This document shows, piece after piece, positions 1 through 6,946 of a stretch of DNA of 11,906 nt. The notes beneath the pieces were generated by a model, which was not told where the DNA came from, ran no database searches, and saw only the letters and a list, made by a program, of their open reading frames with translations. Numbering within the stretch: the stretch's first letter is position 1; the number at the start of each line of letters is the position of its first letter. Source of the DNA: Methylococcales bacterium (GTDB lineage Bacteria; Pseudomonadota; Gammaproteobacteria; Methylococcales; Methylomonadaceae); the NCBI GenBank assembly GCA_023134955.1, contig JAGLUC010000014.1, forward strand, positions 1 to 11,906, in the 5' to 3' direction. Made by a program: the position numbers and the translations under genes.

Positions 1-116
1 GACATTGCCTCAAGCCCCTTTTTCCAAAAAAAGAGCTCAAAAGAAAAATTCTTTCACAACCCCTAATTCTCATTCACACACAAAAACACATAGAAACAAG
101 ATCGCTCTCCCTTTTA

Positions 117-140
117 TCTTTAGCCTTGCGTCTTTAGCCT
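117..140. repeat. Short tandem direct repeat downstream of fhcC
   Basis: Two identical 10-base copies (TCTTTAGCCT) occupy 117-126 and 131-140, a period of 14 bases, just beyond the fhcC stop. The rest of 1-146 is low-complexity and A/C-rich on this strand, with no recognisable gene and no GC-rich terminator hairpin. The function, if any, is unknown, and it may be chance. Confidence 0.35.
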
Positions 141-146
141 GCTCTT

Positions 147-959
147 CTATATCTTAACCAAAACCTCACCGCGTCCCATTTCAGACATATCGCCACCATA
201 TCGCTGTACACGATTAAAAGCTGCTGAGTCTTTTGCAAATTTAGAGTTAAATTTGTTGAAGGATGCAAATAAAATGGGTAAGAAAGCTAAGGTATGTGAG
301 CCACAGTCATTAAAAGTCGCCGATAATTTTGGCTGATTCCATAATAATAAAGTGCCTCTACGCATGGCATAGCCCAAATAGTCACCTGTATGCCCCATCA
401 CAGCGATAGTGCCTGCAACCATTCTTGATCCACAATAATCTCCGGCATTACCTTCAATCAATAACACGCCTCTTCGCATATGGTCACCAGCACGCTGCCC
501 TACATTGCCTTTTACCAATACCGTACCACCCTTCATACCTTGTTTGTTACCTGGTAAAGCAGCAGCTAAAAAATCACCTGTATTGCCTTTAATTTCCAAA
601 TACCCGTCTTTCATTTCACAGGCCGCATAAATACCTGTATTACCATCTACTTTAATGCTGCCAGATTTCATTTCTTGCCCTAAATAAGCACCGACATCAC
701 CGTGAACTGTTATCGTTCCGCCGTCTAATTGCTTACCGATAAAATCAAGCTTAAAGAAACTATTTTCAATAACGATATTTTGAATATCATCCCCTTTAAT
801 GCGAAATAATTCATCGACTCGAATTTTTCTTTTGCCATTTTGTAACTCAATCGCGGCAATTTCGCTGAGTTCTAATCCTTGCAATTTATTACAGACTAAG
901 GGCGACATATCAACTCGCTGATCGAGTCTTGTTTTCATGGTGAATGTTAATGCGCTCAT
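147..959 (-). CDS. fhcC: Formyltransferase/hydrolase complex subunit C (FhcC)
   Basis: This 270-residue protein is the FhcC subunit of the cytoplasmic formyltransferase/hydrolase complex, homologous to FwdC/FmdC of archaeal formylmethanofuran dehydrogenase and to the GXGXG domain of glutamate synthase. From about residue 80 to 208 it shows repeated turns of about 19-20 residues built on G-x-x-G cores (HGDVG, DGNTG, KGNTG, KGNVG, EGNAG, MGHTG). These are the signature of a right-handed beta-helix that serves as scaffold. It is the last gene of the operon. Its ATG overlaps the fhcD stop by 4 bases (ATGA), and GGAG lies about 9 bases upstream inside fhcD, so translational coupling is likely. Length is normal for the family and no catalytic residues are expected. 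No clear rho-independent terminator follows it. Confidence 0.95.
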   Translation of the reverse strand: MSALTFTMKTRLDQRVDMSPLVCNKLQGLELSEIAAIELQNGKRKIRVDELFRIKGDDIQNIVIENSFFKLDFIGKQLDGGTITVHGDVGAYLGQEMKSGSIKVDGNTGIYAACEMKDGYLEIKGNTGDFLAAALPGNKQGMKGGTVLVKGNVGQRAGDHMRRGVLLIEGNAGDYCGSRMVAGTIAVMGHTGDYLGYAMRRGTLLLWNQPKLSATFNDCGSHTLAFLPILFASFNKFNSKFAKDSAAFNRVQRYGGDMSEMGRGEVLVKI

Positions 960-1852
960 GCCATAATCTCCTGCAAATGAAAGTGGAATGGACCTAATTT
1001 ACCGCCGTAATTTCCAGCACTAATCCGTTGAATACCATTCTCTACACCTAATTCACAAACAGCCTGTATACCTACTCGCATTGCCTTATCTATATCTTCT
1101 TTGCTCAAGCCATCAATCACAATTTCCATCACTGATTCACAATCTGCGGGTAATTCAGTTTTAGTTATGCCTTTTAAAGTGGGACAAAAGGCATCATTAC
1201 TTGACGCGCCTAAAGCCGGGTATTTTGACCCCACTTTAGAACCTGATCGCACCACTCCACCAGGGAACGGCATAATCACATTGGGCAGTTTACGCATTTC
1301 TTCAATGGCGGCTTCACATGCGGTCAGGGCTTGCGGTTGTGACTTGGCTAATACTAAAAAGTTACCACCACCCACGGCTTCAACACGTCCTGTTGTTGCC
1401 TCAGTTAAAAATTCACCATCCATTACTGGGATACGCCAATAGCGTTTACCAGCAATTTTTTTAGAAACTTGAAAGCCATCACCAAAATAACGCAGGTTTT
1501 TACCTAAAGGGATTTGCACTCCTTCGTCAATGCCTGCAAATAAAGCTGAGGTCGGTGATGTTAATACACATTGTCCTGCTCTGGTTTCTAATTGCTTGGC
1601 CAGGCCTTTTCCACCCATGGCAAAAATCAATACCGCAACACCAGGACGACCATCAGGTGTTTCCGAGGGTGATAAAACTTTTTCTATGCCCGCCTCACAA
1701 CCACAGGCGATCACTGAGGTTGCAAAACCTGTCATTGCTTGCGCTGAAATCATTGCCCATTTTTCATTTTGGGCGGTAATAATCGCTCGTGTTGCTTTCA
1801 TTCCAAACGCTTCGGCAAAAGTCGCATCAATTGTTACCCCATTGATAATCAT
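956..1852 (-). CDS. fhcD: Formyl-H4MPT:methanofuran formyltransferase subunit (FhcD)
   Basis: This 298-residue protein is the bacterial counterpart of archaeal Ftr. It transfers the formyl group between N5-formyl-tetrahydromethanopterin and the methanofuran-type carrier (methylofuran) within the Fhc complex. Family blocks are visible in order: INGVTIDATFAEAF at residues 3-16, TGFATSVIACGCEAGIE around 41-57, SETPDGRPG at 63-71, GQCVLTSPTSALF around 93-105, FGDG at 123-126, YWRIP at 138-142, GGNF at 162-165, PFPGGVV at 195-201, SGSKVGSKY at 203-211 and AGNYGGKLG at 279-287. The length is standard. Its start overlaps the fhcA stop by 4 bases, and GGGAG about 9 bases upstream is a good ribosome site. 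With FhcA it completes oxidation of formaldehyde-derived C1 units to formate. Confidence 0.97.
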   Translation of the reverse strand: MIINGVTIDATFAEAFGMKATRAIITAQNEKWAMISAQAMTGFATSVIACGCEAGIEKVLSPSETPDGRPGVAVLIFAMGGKGLAKQLETRAGQCVLTSPTSALFAGIDEGVQIPLGKNLRYFGDGFQVSKKIAGKRYWRIPVMDGEFLTEATTGRVEAVGGGNFLVLAKSQPQALTACEAAIEEMRKLPNVIMPFPGGVVRSGSKVGSKYPALGASSNDAFCPTLKGITKTELPADCESVMEIVIDGLSKEDIDKAMRVGIQAVCELGVENGIQRISAGNYGGKLGPFHFHLQEIMA

Positions 1853-3513
1853 ACTTTTTCTCCCACTGTTGGGTGTACTGTTATGCTCCCTCGTCCATCT
1901 TCTGTTATCTCATCATCACTGATAGTAAAGTTGCCCAGTTTCATGGTCATATATTTATCAAAATATTTTTTCAGGTCTTTTTCAATAGATTTATCATATT
2001 CAGGTCTAACTACATGCGTTGTTCCCCAGACTGTTTTAACCACTTCACCGTCTTTAACCACCATTTCCCCGTCTTTAAATACATAATCAGGTTTTTCAAA
2101 CATTTTTTCACGGTTTTCATTTTCGGTATAAACCGTAATGTCAGCCCAGTCACCTTTACCCAAAGCACCTCGTCCTACTAGACCAGTAATTTTAGCGGCA
2201 CCAGCTCGGGTCAAAATCGCAATTTCCTGCATGCTATATTCACGGTCAATTGATCCTAACGTTGACATTTTTTGTGCTTCAGGGTGAATAGTTGCCAGCA
2301 TATCGTTACGGAAGCTTTTATCCATCAATAAACGTATTAAATGTGGATAAGATGAGAATGGTGCACCATTCGGATGATCGGTGGTTAAGAAAATACGCCA
2401 AGGATCTTTCACCAATAAGAATATCTCAAGCCCTATTGCCCATTGCAGTGCATTAACAAAATTTTGGTCTCTATATTTAAAGGGTACTAAGCCACAACCT
2501 GCGTCACATTCAATATCCATGCACACCCATTTATTAGGGTTAGCAAAACCATGATTTGCATATTGGCGCATGTTATCGCCTGATGCAGTCACCGTTTGAC
2601 CGAACATAATCTGCCCGACATCAACTGAGATATTTTTGTTTTTATTGATTGACTCAGAAATTTGAGCAGCACCAGAAGAAAACTTAAAGTCCCCTTCTTT
2701 ACCGTAACTATGGAATTGAATATGGGTTAAATGCATAGGTAACCCTTCAACACCCTCAATTGAATCTAAAGAGCTTTGAATATTACCCGGCACGCCCAAG
2801 TTACTGCCATGAACATGTAGTGGGTGCTTAATCCCCAGTTCTTTAACTGCTGTTGCCAGTGACTTTAATATCTCTCTAGGTGTGACATCATAGTGTTTAT
2901 TATTTTCATCCAGATCCAGTTGTCGCTGATTGAATTTAAAAGCATTAATGCCCCCCGCATTAACCACTTTAATCCCCACACCTTGTGCAGACTTGATTGT
3001 CCATGCAACATAATCGTTAATCGCTTGCTGATCTTTATTTGCCGCCATCATACGTAAAAAGAAATCATCACTGCCCAGCATCACATAGCCGCCTTTATCC
3101 AGCATCGGCACATCGCCCATTTCCATGTGTGCCTGTCTGGCATTGATAGGCAAAACAGCAGGTTCAAATGCTGCGGTATAGCCCATTTCTGCATAGCGAT
3201 AACCTGTGGTAAATGTACTAGGCATGGCATGACCTGTACCTGCACGTTTAATATCAGTATGGGCAACAGGATCAATACGGTGATTTTCTGGCATCAGCAT
3301 TCTCGCTATATTGCCTTTACCTCCACCAATATGGGTATGTAAATCAATTGCGCCAGCCATCACTACTTTGCCAGCAATATTATATTCCTGGCCTGGCATT
3401 ACATCCTTAGGCTTAGCAACAATGCGTCCATCTTTAATATAAATATCTTTTTTCTTACCGTTAACCTTGTTTGCAGGATCGTAAACAATACCGCCTGTTA
3501 ATTTTATCAACAT
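1849..3513 (-). CDS. fhcA: Formyl-methanofuran hydrolase subunit (FhcA)
   Basis: This 554-residue member of the amidohydrolase superfamily is homologous to archaeal FwdA/FmdA. It hydrolyses the formylated methanofuran-type carrier to formate, acting beside FhcD in the same complex. Metal-site signatures are intact: DLHTH with His59 and His61, a candidate carboxylated lysine Lys182 in GIKVV, LHVHGSNLG with His233 and His235, HLTHIQFHSYG from residue 261, and the catalytic-type Asp379 in TTDHPNGAPF. An N-terminal beta-sandwich strand region (about 1-55) precedes the barrel, and a C-terminal beta segment returns after about residue 450. It starts inside the last codons of fhcB (7-base overlap) and ends overlapping fhcD by 4 bases. 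Residue assignments to metal ligands are made by recalled family motifs, not by alignment. Confidence 0.97.
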   Translation of the reverse strand: MLIKLTGGIVYDPANKVNGKKKDIYIKDGRIVAKPKDVMPGQEYNIAGKVVMAGAIDLHTHIGGGKGNIARMLMPENHRIDPVAHTDIKRAGTGHAMPSTFTTGYRYAEMGYTAAFEPAVLPINARQAHMEMGDVPMLDKGGYVMLGSDDFFLRMMAANKDQQAINDYVAWTIKSAQGVGIKVVNAGGINAFKFNQRQLDLDENNKHYDVTPREILKSLATAVKELGIKHPLHVHGSNLGVPGNIQSSLDSIEGVEGLPMHLTHIQFHSYGKEGDFKFSSGAAQISESINKNKNISVDVGQIMFGQTVTASGDNMRQYANHGFANPNKWVCMDIECDAGCGLVPFKYRDQNFVNALQWAIGLEIFLLVKDPWRIFLTTDHPNGAPFSSYPHLIRLLMDKSFRNDMLATIHPEAQKMSTLGSIDREYSMQEIAILTRAGAAKITGLVGRGALGKGDWADITVYTENENREKMFEKPDYVFKDGEMVVKDGEVVKTVWGTTHVVRPEYDKSIEKDLKKYFDKYMTMKLGNFTISDDEITEDGRGSITVHPTVGEKV

Positions 3514-4829
3514 AGCTCAATCACCAATGCTTGTTCAATTGCTGTTAATACATCAGCCGTACTTGGCAGCCCTGAGTCTCTTAGTTTTTTCAATCGTATT
3601 GCCACCACATTATCTAATCGATAGGCATGGCCTGAATGGTCAATACCTGGTGTTCCAATCGGAAAGAATACTTCTGGCTCTTCCTCAAATTTCATACCAG
3701 ATCGTCCTACAACAATGGTGGGGATTTGTCCGCCATGAGGAGGGACTGATTTTGAATTAAATGCTTGCACCCACAAAAAAGCATCCGCCTCTCCATTGTC
3801 AAACATTTGATTAATGTCATAAAGAAAAGGATCGTATTCAGGAATATCACTGGAAAAACGCATTCTGGCAGGATAGCCTGTTTGCCATCCACACACCTGA
3901 TTGGCTGTTTGATCGCCTTCTTTACCCCCTAAAGGAAAACCTGAACATCTAACGCCTGAAGCATTGACATCTTTGATTAACTCACAAACTGTTTGTACGG
4001 TTAATTCAGCTTGCGGAAAGTCTAAAGCACCTGCCGCCCATGTGACTACACCATATACCGTAGCTTTTAATTTATCAGCAATATTTTGCAGATCAGCAAC
4101 CGCTATTCCACCGACTTGCTCGGCAACAATAGGATTGCCTTTAATTAACGCTCTTAATACGGCGACCACCTCAGGCAAATCAGCATCTACACATTCTAAA
4201 ACTTGCGCTTTATTTTTATTAGGCGATATTGAGGCTTTTCCAGAAGGTACTTTACCAATATAGATAACATCTCGAACAGAGGTATCATCCAAAAACATAG
4301 ACTCTTTATTCCATAAATAACGTTCATAAAAACGTGGAGAAAAAGCTTCCAAATCACATCCTACAACAACAAACAAATCACAGCGATTTTTAATTTCTGC
4401 CAGTGTAGTATTCATCCAACCTGAGTCTTGCAAAGTTAAAAAGTTTCTTTTAGCTCCTGTGAAATTGATATTATCAACCACAGCGCCATTGCGATCAGCC
4501 AGTGCCATTAATGCACGCATACCATTAACATCAGTCGCACAGCCACCATACACAGGTTGATTAGCTTGCTTTAATATTTTTACTGCCCTATTAACTGCTT
4601 GTTTTAAAGTAACCTCTTTACCGTCAACTCTGGGACTTGTATCTGTTATTGACTGTTCAAAGGCTGGTGTGTTGACTGAGCAACCATTTTCAACAACCTT
4701 AATATTAATTCCATCGACCTGAATAGTCAGATCATCTGAGCCAATACCGCAAAAAGGACTAGGCACTTCCGTTATTTTTGTCACAGGCTTTACCTCTGCT
4801 CTAATGTTTAATCTAATAGGTTTTTGCAC
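3507..4829 (-). CDS. fhcB: Formyltransferase/hydrolase complex subunit B (FhcB), redox-inactive FwdB homologue
   Basis: This 440-residue subunit is homologous to the tungsten/molybdenum subunit FwdB/FmdB of archaeal formylmethanofuran dehydrogenase. The archaeal 4Fe-4S motif C-x2-C-x3-C plus a later Cys appears here as Ser24, Cys27, Ser31 and Cys50 (SPFCGIGSDD, then ENGC). The position of the W/Mo-binding Cys or Sec seems to be Thr141 in TTLAEIKNR. This agrees with known bacterial FhcB proteins, which lack redox cofactors. It is the first gene of the operon. The start is GTG, because the frame upstream runs to a TAA without an ATG. No strong Shine-Dalgarno precedes it, so the exact N terminus is the least certain part; a later start would still precede the Ser24 block only if close by. 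The 3' end overlaps fhcA by 7 bases. Confidence 0.93.
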   Translation of the reverse strand: MQKPIRLNIRAEVKPVTKITEVPSPFCGIGSDDLTIQVDGINIKVVENGCSVNTPAFEQSITDTSPRVDGKEVTLKQAVNRAVKILKQANQPVYGGCATDVNGMRALMALADRNGAVVDNINFTGAKRNFLTLQDSGWMNTTLAEIKNRCDLFVVVGCDLEAFSPRFYERYLWNKESMFLDDTSVRDVIYIGKVPSGKASISPNKNKAQVLECVDADLPEVVAVLRALIKGNPIVAEQVGGIAVADLQNIADKLKATVYGVVTWAAGALDFPQAELTVQTVCELIKDVNASGVRCSGFPLGGKEGDQTANQVCGWQTGYPARMRFSSDIPEYDPFLYDINQMFDNGEADAFLWVQAFNSKSVPPHGGQIPTIVVGRSGMKFEEEPEVFFPIGTPGIDHSGHAYRLDNVVAIRLKKLRDSGLPSTADVLTAIEQALVIELC

Positions 4830-4955
4830 GACATATGTGCTTAATAACTTGCTAGAATAGCATTATTACAGTATTTAATCCAAACCAGCCCTTCATCATT
4901 CTCAATAAATTAAATATACTTAAAAAATTGCTTCTAAAGTGATTTTCAACATTAC

Positions 4956-4970
4956 TTCCAGATACTGGAA
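4956..4970. promoter_or_regulatory. Perfect inverted repeat, possible operator
   Basis: TTCCAG-ATA-CTGGAA is a perfect 6-base inverted repeat around a 3-base spacer, about 130 bases upstream of the fhcB start and about 200 bases upstream of the plus-strand gene. The symmetry fits a homodimeric regulator site. It has no T-run, so it is not a terminator. Which regulator would bind is unknown. Confidence 0.35.
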
Positions 4971-5011
4971 CAGATTTATGCCAGAATATTTTGACTCAAC
5001 TGATCAGGCTA

Positions 5012-5066
5012 CAAATTTATAGTTAAATTTAGCTCAATTACCAGCCAATTTATAAATAAATTTAGC
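5012..5066. repeat. Pair of 22-base direct repeats, 33-base period
   Basis: Copy one is 5012-5033 and copy two is 5045-5066. They match at 19 of 22 positions, both ending in AAATTTAGC and both sharing AATTTATA near the start. The 33-base period is close to three helical turns, so the copies would face the same side of the DNA. The second copy overlaps the candidate -35 box at 5062-5067, suggesting binding sites for an activator or repressor. The AT-rich setting makes chance similarity easier. Confidence 0.4.
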
Positions 5067-5091
5067 AGGTATGTTGATTTATATCTATAAT
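5062..5091 (+). promoter_or_regulatory. Candidate sigma-70 promoter for the RhlA-like gene
   Basis: TTAGCA at 5062-5067 (four of six matches to TTGACA) is followed after 18 bases by a perfect TATAAT at 5086-5091. This would place the transcript start near 5098 and leave a leader of about 70 bases before the ATG at 5170. AT-richness of the region lowers the weight of the -10 match. Confidence 0.4.
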
Positions 5092-5104
5092 GATAATGAT
5101 AAAT
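5086..5104. promoter_or_regulatory. Fur-box-like hexamer array over the -10 box
   Basis: Three adjacent hexamers read TATAAT, GATAAT, GATAAA, resembling the tandem GATAAT units of the Fur consensus. By eye 14 of 19 positions match the classical Fur box. The element overlaps the candidate -10 box, the usual arrangement for Fur repression, and the second gene downstream encodes a predicted iron-dependent oxygenase. Further inverted repeats (TGATAA at 5097-5102 with TTATCA at 5114-5119) follow directly. Chance is possible because the region is so AT-rich. Confidence 0.3.
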
Positions 5105-5169
5105 AACAAACTGTTATCAAATTCAGTTATTGTAGCTTTTAAACTAGCTTGTAAAAATTATATTAATTA

Positions 5170-5985
5170 ATGAAAATTGTTAAAAAAGAACTCAGACTGG
5201 GACGTTTTATTGTCCCTTACCGAATCTATGGTGAAGCAAAAGAAACGATTGTCTGTATTAGCGGAGCAAAACAAACAATGGCTGCATGGCGCTCATTCGT
5301 CAGTCATTTAGTCAATAATTACTCTATTGTAGTTTTTGATTTACCAGGGCAAGGACGTGCAACAATTGTTTCTGGAGAGCCTGGTATTACATTTGAAGAG
5401 CAAATTGAAGTATTAGATAATATCGTCAAGGAAACAAGCCGAAATAACGGTCATGTTATTTTAGCTGCTGCATCCTGGGGAACCATCATTGCTGCTGCAT
5501 TAGCGGCTCGCCGACCCGAAATTGTTGATAAAATGATTTTAGGTAGTTTTGGCTCTAAACCTACCAAAGAAATTATTGAAGTAATTAGAGCAGGACAGAG
5601 TTTATTTGATACCAATCAAACTGACGAAATAGCACCTTTAATGATTGAAAAGTTTGGTCAACATATTCCTGATTCTCACAAAAAACAAATGATTTTACAG
5701 TTTCAGGGCATGAGCAGAGAAGATTTTCTTAGCTTCTATGATCATTGTAGATTTGTTGAACAATCTACAGATATTGAAGAATTTATTGATTTAAGTAAAA
5801 TTACCGCAAAAACACTGGTTTTAAGTGGTGAATATGACGCTATCTTAAACCCTAAAGATGTTGAAGAAGCCGCCGCTAAAATCCATGATTGTGACTTTAG
5901 GCTGGTTAAAGGTGCAGGACATTTCCTTCATTGGGAACAACCAGATATTCTTAACTATTATAGTGAGTTTCTTGCACAATCTTAA
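5170..5985 (+). CDS. RhlA/PhaG-type alpha/beta hydrolase-fold acyltransferase
   Basis: This 271-residue alpha/beta-hydrolase-fold protein has no signal peptide and is probably cytoplasmic. The nucleophile elbow reads AASWG with Ser102, where the usual first Gly is replaced by Ala. The acid is Asp223 (SGEYD) and the base His251 (GAGHF). These fall at the same positions I recall for the RhlA triad, and the SWG elbow, the FDLP strand end near residues 56-59 and the GxGHFL block also resemble RhlA and PhaG. Those enzymes act on 3-hydroxyacyl thioesters, making 3-(3-hydroxyacyloxy)alkanoates or moving acyl groups between ACP and CoA. A hydroxyacyl thioester substrate is therefore plausible, but a plain esterase cannot be excluded. 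It leads a probable two-gene unit with the JmjC protein 22 bases downstream. The ATG has no visible Shine-Dalgarno. Confidence 0.8.
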   Translation: MKIVKKELRLGRFIVPYRIYGEAKETIVCISGAKQTMAAWRSFVSHLVNNYSIVVFDLPGQGRATIVSGEPGITFEEQIEVLDNIVKETSRNNGHVILAAASWGTIIAAALAARRPEIVDKMILGSFGSKPTKEIIEVIRAGQSLFDTNQTDEIAPLMIEKFGQHIPDSHKKQMILQFQGMSREDFLSFYDHCRFVEQSTDIEEFIDLSKITAKTLVLSGEYDAILNPKDVEEAAAKIHDCDFRLVKGAGHFLHWEQPDILNYYSEFLAQS

Positions 5986-6007
5986 CTTAAAATCAACCTA
6001 CTGAGTC

Positions 6008-6850
6008 ATGCCAGATTTTAACTTACCAAGCATTGATAGGGTTTCATTTATTGAAGCAGAAGCATTTAATGAGAATTACTTTACTCCACTTAAGCCTGTC
6101 GTTATTACCGACATGGCAAAGTCATGGCCTGCAATAAAAAAATGGACAGCTGATTTTTTTAGAGAGCAACATGGTGACAAACAAGTAAAAGTCTATGATG
6201 GTAATTTTGTTGTCCCTGGTAAAAAATACATGTCTCAGGCAAGAATACTTTCCTTAAGAGAATATATTGATATTGTGACTACAACATCACTAGACTTACG
6301 CATGTTTTTATACAATATAAAAAAAGAAGCGCCATCTCTAGTTAATGATATTACATTTCCCTCCTTGGTTGATGGTTTATCAAAAAGTTTTATTTTTATG
6401 TTTTTTGGCTGTAAAGAATCAGTGACTCAGATGCATTTTGACATTGATATGTCACATGTTTTTCATACCGCCATCTATGGTAAAAAAACCATATCCCTTT
6501 TTCCTTTTGAAGAGGGGAAAAATCTACACCGTTACCCATTCACTTGTAGAAGTTATGTTGACATTCACAATCCTGATTTCGAGCAATACTCTGGTCTAAA
6601 AAAAGTCAAAGGTCTTCAAACAGTACTTGAGCCAGGAGAAACCTTGTATATTCCGAGTGGTTACTGGCACCATATTGTTTATAATGATGCCAGTTGTGCT
6701 ATTTCACTTCGCTGCCCCAGCACTACATGGCATGGTAAGCTTCATGGTTTCTACAATCTAATCATCATGTCAACTATTGACCGATTAATGAATAAAATTG
6801 CACCACAAGCCTGGTTTAACTGGAAGAAAAAACAAGCTTTAAAAAGCTAG
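6008..6850 (+). CDS. JmjC/cupin_8 Fe(II)/2-oxoglutarate-dependent oxygenase
   Basis: This 280-residue protein belongs to the cupin_8/JmjC group related to factor-inhibiting-HIF. The facial triad is visible as His143-x-Asp145 (MHFD) and His221 in PSGYWHHIVY. Lys160 in GKKTISLFPF sits where the FIH lysine binds 2-oxoglutarate. An N-terminal segment with PVVITDMAKSWPA (residues 30-42) is the usual start of the fold. The C-terminal 40 residues contain a hydrophobic stretch (about 248-256) and a basic tail, perhaps for dimerisation or membrane contact. Members hydroxylate protein side chains, peptides or small molecules, and the substrate here is unknown. It begins 22 bases after the RhlA-like gene and is probably co-transcribed. 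A partnership in lipid modification is inference only. Confidence 0.85.
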   Translation: MPDFNLPSIDRVSFIEAEAFNENYFTPLKPVVITDMAKSWPAIKKWTADFFREQHGDKQVKVYDGNFVVPGKKYMSQARILSLREYIDIVTTTSLDLRMFLYNIKKEAPSLVNDITFPSLVDGLSKSFIFMFFGCKESVTQMHFDIDMSHVFHTAIYGKKTISLFPFEEGKNLHRYPFTCRSYVDIHNPDFEQYSGLKKVKGLQTVLEPGETLYIPSGYWHHIVYNDASCAISLRCPSTTWHGKLHGFYNLIIMSTIDRLMNKIAPQAWFNWKKKQALKS

Positions 6851-6878
6851 ACTATTCATTTCAAAATAAAACCAAAAT

Positions 6879-6908
6879 TTGAATGTAACCTTTCTGTTTA
6901 CACATAGT
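6879..6908 (+). promoter_or_regulatory. Weak candidate promoter before the antiporter gene
   Basis: TTGAAT at 6879-6884 and CATAGT at 6903-6908, 18 bases apart, each match the sigma-70 consensus at four of six positions. A 6-base inverted repeat (TGTAAC 6884-6889, GTTACA 6907-6912) overlaps them and could be an operator. There is no terminator in the 96-base gap, so read-through from upstream is also possible. Confidence 0.2.
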
Positions 6909-6946
6909 TACAATAACAACTCTTATCATTAACTTTTGCAAGCACA

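Larger units (their letters stand above)
4830..5169. promoter_or_regulatory. Divergent intergenic control region between the fhc operon and the hydrolase/oxygenase pair
   Basis: These 340 AT-rich bases contain no supported coding region and separate two divergent transcription units, so promoters for both should lie here. Towards the plus strand a candidate sigma-70 promoter is seen near 5062-5091. Towards fhcB no confident -35/-10 pair was found. Listed separately are a 15-base inverted repeat, a pair of 22-base direct repeats and a Fur-box-like element. A TTGACT at 4991-4996 resembles a -35 box but has only a poor -10 (ATTTAT) behind it. No regulator gene sits nearby to explain the operator-like sequences. 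Confidence 0.6.

Noticed and set aside
1..60. Possible fhc terminator or a new minus-strand gene start at the left edge
   Set aside because: The only hairpins are short and A/T-only, and the ATG at bases 5-3 on the minus strand leaves no coding sequence to judge.
1101..2181. Several open frames of 74-130 codons on the plus strand
   Set aside because: They lie antisense to fhcD and fhcA, have no family motifs, and are explained as shadows of the strongly conserved genes on the other strand.
147..4829. Annotation of the cluster as a redox formylmethanofuran dehydrogenase (Fwd/Fmd)
   Set aside because: FhcB lacks the complete Fe-S motif and the W/Mo cysteine, no ferredoxin-type subunits are present, and FhcD (formyltransferase) is in the same operon, which defines the bacterial Fhc complex.
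4991..5020. TTGACT at 4991-4996 as a promoter -35 box
   Set aside because: With a spacer of 17-18 bases the -10 positions are poor, and the better TATAGT is 21 bases away, so it is not listed as a promoter.
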